NCBI RefSeq assembly: GCF_019331805.1
Contig: NZ_JAHBBE010000008.1
Location: 1-64,000, forward strand
Origin: Bifidobacterium pongonis
GTDB lineage: Bacteria; Actinomycetota; Actinomycetes; Actinomycetales; Bifidobacteriaceae
Reading direction: 5' to 3'
DNA length: 64,000 bases
Position 1 is the first letter of the stretch. Every line of letters begins with the position of its first letter. Below, piece by piece: positions 61,385-64,000 of the stretch. Made by a program: the position numbers and the translations under genes. Under the pieces are notes generated by a model, which did no database searches, was not told where the DNA came from, and saw nothing but the letters and a program-made list of their open reading frames with translations.

Positions 61385-61463
61385 TGGTTTGGGCGGCGAG
61401 CATTCCGCGGTTTTACCCAGAGTGAACATGCGGATGGCACTGGTCGCGCGGGGCACGCATGTG

Positions 61464-61793
61464 TGTCCGATTCGGGAGAAACGGACACTCAAGATCCCCG
61501 GGGCACGCCACGAGTGTCCGATTCGGGAGAAAAGGACAACCGGACTAGGCCAAACGCGCCACGAGTGTCATATTCACCAGAAACGGACACACAGGGCACC
61601 CAGCCCACGCCACGAGTGTCCGATTCTCCAGAAAAGGACACTCAGGGGCACACGCACACACCGTGAATGGCATATTCACCAGAAACGGACACACAAGGGT
61701 ACGCACATGCACTGCGCGTGACCGATTCGGGAAAATCGGACACTCTAAACGTCTGGAACGTCCCACGGATGTCCGATTCACCAGAAACGGACA
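61464..61793. repeat. 51-bp palindrome array L, 7 units
   Basis: Units start at 61464, 61515, 61566, 61617, 61668, 61719 and 61770, all exactly 51 bp apart. Units 3 and 5 share the TCATATTCACCAG/GCATATTCACCAG left-arm variant. The array lies between the hsp20 start and the stop of the EamA gene. Confidence 0.96.
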
Positions 61794-61853
61794 CTCAGGG
61801 TGCGTGTTGGTAGGGTGCATGTTGACGCGGGGCGCATCACCAGCCAGCGTGCG

Positions 61854-62780
61854 TCAGCGCACGAGGAAAACCATGATGATGATTAGCGCGAAGCCCACCA
61901 GGTCGGCCGTGCCGAACACTACGCCGGTGAACAGCACTGCGGTCACCGTCGCCATCACCGGCTCGATGGTGCCGAGCATGGTCGCGCGGATCGAACCGAT
62001 GCGCATCACACCGGCCATGAACAGGGCGTACGCGCCGAACGTGCCAAGCACGATGGTGAACAGCAGCAGCGAAACGCTCATCACGTCGAATTTCGGCAGA
62101 TGCGCCCACGGTTTCACGAACGGGCACAGCAGCACGCCGGAAATCAGGAACATGATGCCGTTGGTGACGAAATTGCCCCATTTGGCGATCATCGCGGTCG
62201 GCATGATCGACAGCGCGGATGTGGCGATGGCGTTCAACGCGCCCCATGCCAAGCCTTCCGGGGGCATGGCGAGCGTGGACAGGTTGCCGCCGGTGGCGAT
62301 GAGCACGGTGCCGATGAACGCGAGCGTCACGCCGATCGTTTCGCGTTTACGCGGCACGCGATGGCTTCTGAAGCATACCCATGCGAGCACCACCAGCAGG
62401 TTCAGGCTTTGCAGGATGGTCGCGGTGCCGGAGTTCGTCCAGCTGATGCACTGCAGGTACGCGACCTGGCCGATGAGCACGCAGCACAGCGCCAGTACGA
62501 GATATCTGGGGTAGGCACGCACGTCTTTCACCGCGCCGGCGAGTTTCGCCGGGCTCATGACGCCGCCGGCGATAAGGAACAATATTCCCGCGAAGAATTC
62601 GCGCACGCATGCCAACCACATCGGGTCGACGCCGTAATCGTTCATCAGCAGTTTCGATACCGTGGCATTGCAGCCCCACATCGCGCCGCCCACCAGCACC
62701 AAGGCCATACCGGCCAGCATGGATCCGGCATCACTGCTGAACGAGATGATGCGCGTTCCGGTCTTCTGTCTCCTACTCAC
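61854..62780 (-). CDS. EamA/DMT-family transporter
   Basis: The protein has 308 residues with about ten membrane helices in two EamA repeats: LVLVGGAMWGCNATVSKLLM and GLAWGALNAIATSALSIMPT begin the halves. VREFFAGILFLIAGG and NSGTATILQSLNLLVVLAW are typical. It belongs to the drug/metabolite exporter group; the substrate is unknown. A GTG start at 62780 is assumed because it leaves a short basic head (SRRQKTGTR) before helix 1; an ATG at 62828 is possible. Neither has a good ribosome site. Confidence 0.85.
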   Translation of the reverse strand: MSRRQKTGTRIISFSSDAGSMLAGMALVLVGGAMWGCNATVSKLLMNDYGVDPMWLACVREFFAGILFLIAGGVMSPAKLAGAVKDVRAYPRYLVLALCCVLIGQVAYLQCISWTNSGTATILQSLNLLVVLAWVCFRSHRVPRKRETIGVTLAFIGTVLIATGGNLSTLAMPPEGLAWGALNAIATSALSIMPTAMIAKWGNFVTNGIMFLISGVLLCPFVKPWAHLPKFDVMSVSLLLFTIVLGTFGAYALFMAGVMRIGSIRATMLGTIEPVMATVTAVLFTGVVFGTADLVGFALIIIMVFLVR

Positions 62781-62902
62781 AAAAGCCCAGTATGGCACCG
62801 TGCCCCAACAGTGTTCCGGCAGTACCATAACGGCGTTTCAACAGCGCCACAATCGCTGTCATAACAGCATTCCGACAGAACCCCACCAGTGCCGCGCCTA
62901 CG

Positions 62903-62942
62903 AAAAACGGGGTGCGCATCGATCTTCTCGATACGCACCCCG
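62903..62942 (-). terminator. Terminator of the surface-protein gene
   Basis: GGGGTGCG pairs with CGCACCCC, with an inner ATCGA/TCGAT pair; on the minus strand GTTTTTCG follows. A wider inverted repeat (GCCTACGAA/TTCGTAGGC) encloses it. Confidence 0.85.
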
Positions 62943-63033
62943 AGTTCGTAGGCGAGCTGTGCCGTGAACGGCTTCAACGCTTCAGCGCCAAGCCCCTCGG
63001 CCCAGCCATATTCAGCGCCTCATGCACAGCACC

Positions 63034-64000
63034 TCACGCGCGGCGCTTCAGCACCAGCACGGCACCGGCGGCGAGCGCCATCACGGCCACCGCCACGGCC
63101 ACGCCCAGCACGGCGGAACCGGTATTGGCGGTCGTGCCGGACTTCGCCGCGTCCTTCTTGGCGTCGGCCGAAGCGGCCGGCTTCGCGGGCTTTGCCGGAG
63201 ACGGCTCAGTAGGCGTGCTGTCCTTGATCTGCACGGTGAAGCGTGCGCGGGCACCACGGTTGAAGAACACGGTCACGGATCCGGTGCTGCCGGTCTTCTT
63301 GCCGTTGAGGAACGCGCTGCTCAGCGTGATGCCGGAGCCGTCCTCGTTCACCGTGTAATCCTTGCCCGCCTGAAGCGACGTGTAATCGTACTGCACGTCT
63401 TCCACGGTGTTGCCGTTGAACTTCACGCCGACGTTGAGTCCCTGCTGGTTCTGGCCTTTCGCCTTCGCGTCGTACTTGTCGTACACGTAGGCGTCGCCGT
63501 TGGTCAGTTCGGCGTTCACCGCATCGCCCTTGCCGTCGTCCAGCTTCCAGATCTGGGTGCCATGGTACGGGTTGGCGGTGCCGACGTTCAGACCGGTGTT
63601 GGTGACAGCGAAGACGCGCAGGCCGTGGTTGTTGTTGTCGCCGAAACCGTTGCGCGTGATGGTCTTGAAGTTCACGCCGTCCGAGGTGACGACGAGATCG
63701 CAGCCACGCTTGTCGGTGGTGGCGTAGTGCAGGTATTCGCACACGCCCACGAAGTCGGCGAAGTTGTCGACGTTCTCCTGGGTGAGCCACTTGTCGAGTT
63801 CGTTGGTGACGGATGCCGGCAGGTACTGCTTGTTGCGGTTGTACAGGTCGAGCAGCTTGTTCAGCCATGCCAGGAACTGTTCGCGGTCGGCGAGCGTGTA
63901 GGCGTTGTTGGACTGGGTTGCGACGCCGTCGGCGGACATGTCGGTCTGCTTGGCTTCGAGGTCCTGCTGCATCTTGTCCATGAGCTGCTGCATTGTTTCG
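63034..64000 (-). CDS. C-terminal part of a large cell-surface protein with X2-like domain and membrane anchor
   Basis: The frame is open to the window edge, so the N-terminus lies outside; an ATG at 63993 is probably internal. From the N-terminal side it has an alpha-helical coiled segment (MQQLMDKMQQDLEAK), a beta-rich region with HGLRVFAVTNTGLNVG and ANPYHGTQIWKL, and an X2-type Ig-like module (YTSLQAGKDYTVNEDGSGI, then LSSAFLNGKKTGS). A Pro/Ala/Lys linker and a C-terminal helix (LGVAVAVAVMALAAGAVLVL) with a KRRA tail follow. No LPxTG precedes the helix, so sortase anchoring is not supported. It is probably an extracellular carbohydrate-active or adhesive protein. Confidence 0.75.
   Translation of the reverse strand, partial: ETMQQLMDKMQQDLEAKQTDMSADGVATQSNNAYTLADREQFLAWLNKLLDLYNRNKQYLPASVTNELDKWLTQENVDNFADFVGVCEYLHYATTDKRGCDLVVTSDGVNFKTITRNGFGDNNNHGLRVFAVTNTGLNVGTANPYHGTQIWKLDDGKGDAVNAELTNGDAYVYDKYDAKAKGQNQQGLNVGVKFNGNTVEDVQYDYTSLQAGKDYTVNEDGSGITLSSAFLNGKKTGSTGSVTVFFNRGARARFTVQIKDSTPTEPSPAKPAKPAASADAKKDAAKSGTTANTGSAVLGVAVAVAVMALAAGAVLVLKRRA

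Noticed and set aside
63034..63200. LPxTG sortase anchor at the surface-protein C-terminus
   Set aside because: A hydrophobic helix and basic tail are present, but no LPxTG-like motif precedes them (the local residues are TTANTGSAV).

Overview
The window looks like a chromosomal segment of a Bifidobacterium or close relative (high-GC Actinobacteria). The gene families and order fit that group: class II fructose-bisphosphate aldolase beside PurA, paired CrcB/Fluc proteins next to a CLC transporter, a tandem YhgE/Pip pair, HtpX, an FprA-type reductase, actinobacterial Tgt, and a PDZ serine protease with a proline/glutamine-rich head. The genus is inferred from content, not from a search.

Layout: (1) 1-2.5 kb, two cell-envelope genes on the minus strand (a polytopic membrane protein and a GT2 galactofuranosyltransferase-like enzyme). 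(2) 2.71-10.5 kb, a 7.7-kb integrative element in the 3' end of tRNA-Ser(GGA), bounded by 22-bp direct repeats. It carries a tyrosine integrase, a RepSA-like HUH replication protein, an excisionase-like protein, an XRE regulator, a coiled-coil membrane protein and small cargo. I see no transfer gene. (3) 10.5-15.5 kb, an RHH antitoxin-like gene, two metallophosphoesterases (one split by an in-frame amber codon), a 10-bp tandem repeat, a zinc-ribbon membrane protein and a HAD 5'-nucleotidase. (4) 15.5-24.4 kb, two CrcB proteins, a CLC transporter, purA, fba and a DUF4012 protein. (5) 24.8-33.8 kb, two YhgE/Pip membrane proteins, a NodB deacetylase, a YddG-like exporter and an AbiEi/endonuclease-like protein. 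(6) 34.3-42.8 kb, a peptide/ABC region: two tiny ORFs, an anchored 295-aa protein, an ABC ATPase and an FtsX permease; then a lactococcin-972-type exporter pair divergent from a LuxR-family two-component system. (7) 42.9-64 kb, tRNA-Gly, htpX, an FprA-like gene, a GT-C membrane protein, an AnsP-like permease with asparaginase, a P1B ATPase, an HtrA protease, tgt, tRNA-Leu, an hxlR/NAD(P)-reductase pair, hsp20, an EamA transporter and the C-terminal end of a surface protein.

The most striking signal is not a gene. From 17.0 to 61.8 kb the chromosome carries thirteen sites (about 49 clear units) of a 24-bp imperfect palindrome made of two inverted 10-bp half-sites (GAATCGGACA or variants with GAAAC or GAAAA) around a 4-nt core. 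Where units are tandem they recur at a strict 51-bp period (24-bp palindrome plus 27-bp spacer). 51 bp is 17 codons, and one array lies in frame in a crcB gene as five 17-aa repeats. Two pairs of near-identical arrays lie in direct orientation around gene cassettes: the peptide/FtsX operon (about 91% identity by eye) and the hxlR/reductase pair (about 96%). This suggests the arrays mark or mediate cassette gain and loss. A second hairpin repeat family (ends TCAGCGTAG and CTACGCTGA) occurs at 45.9 and 50.6 kb.

All coordinates and identities were read by eye; product names rest on motif recognition, not database searches.
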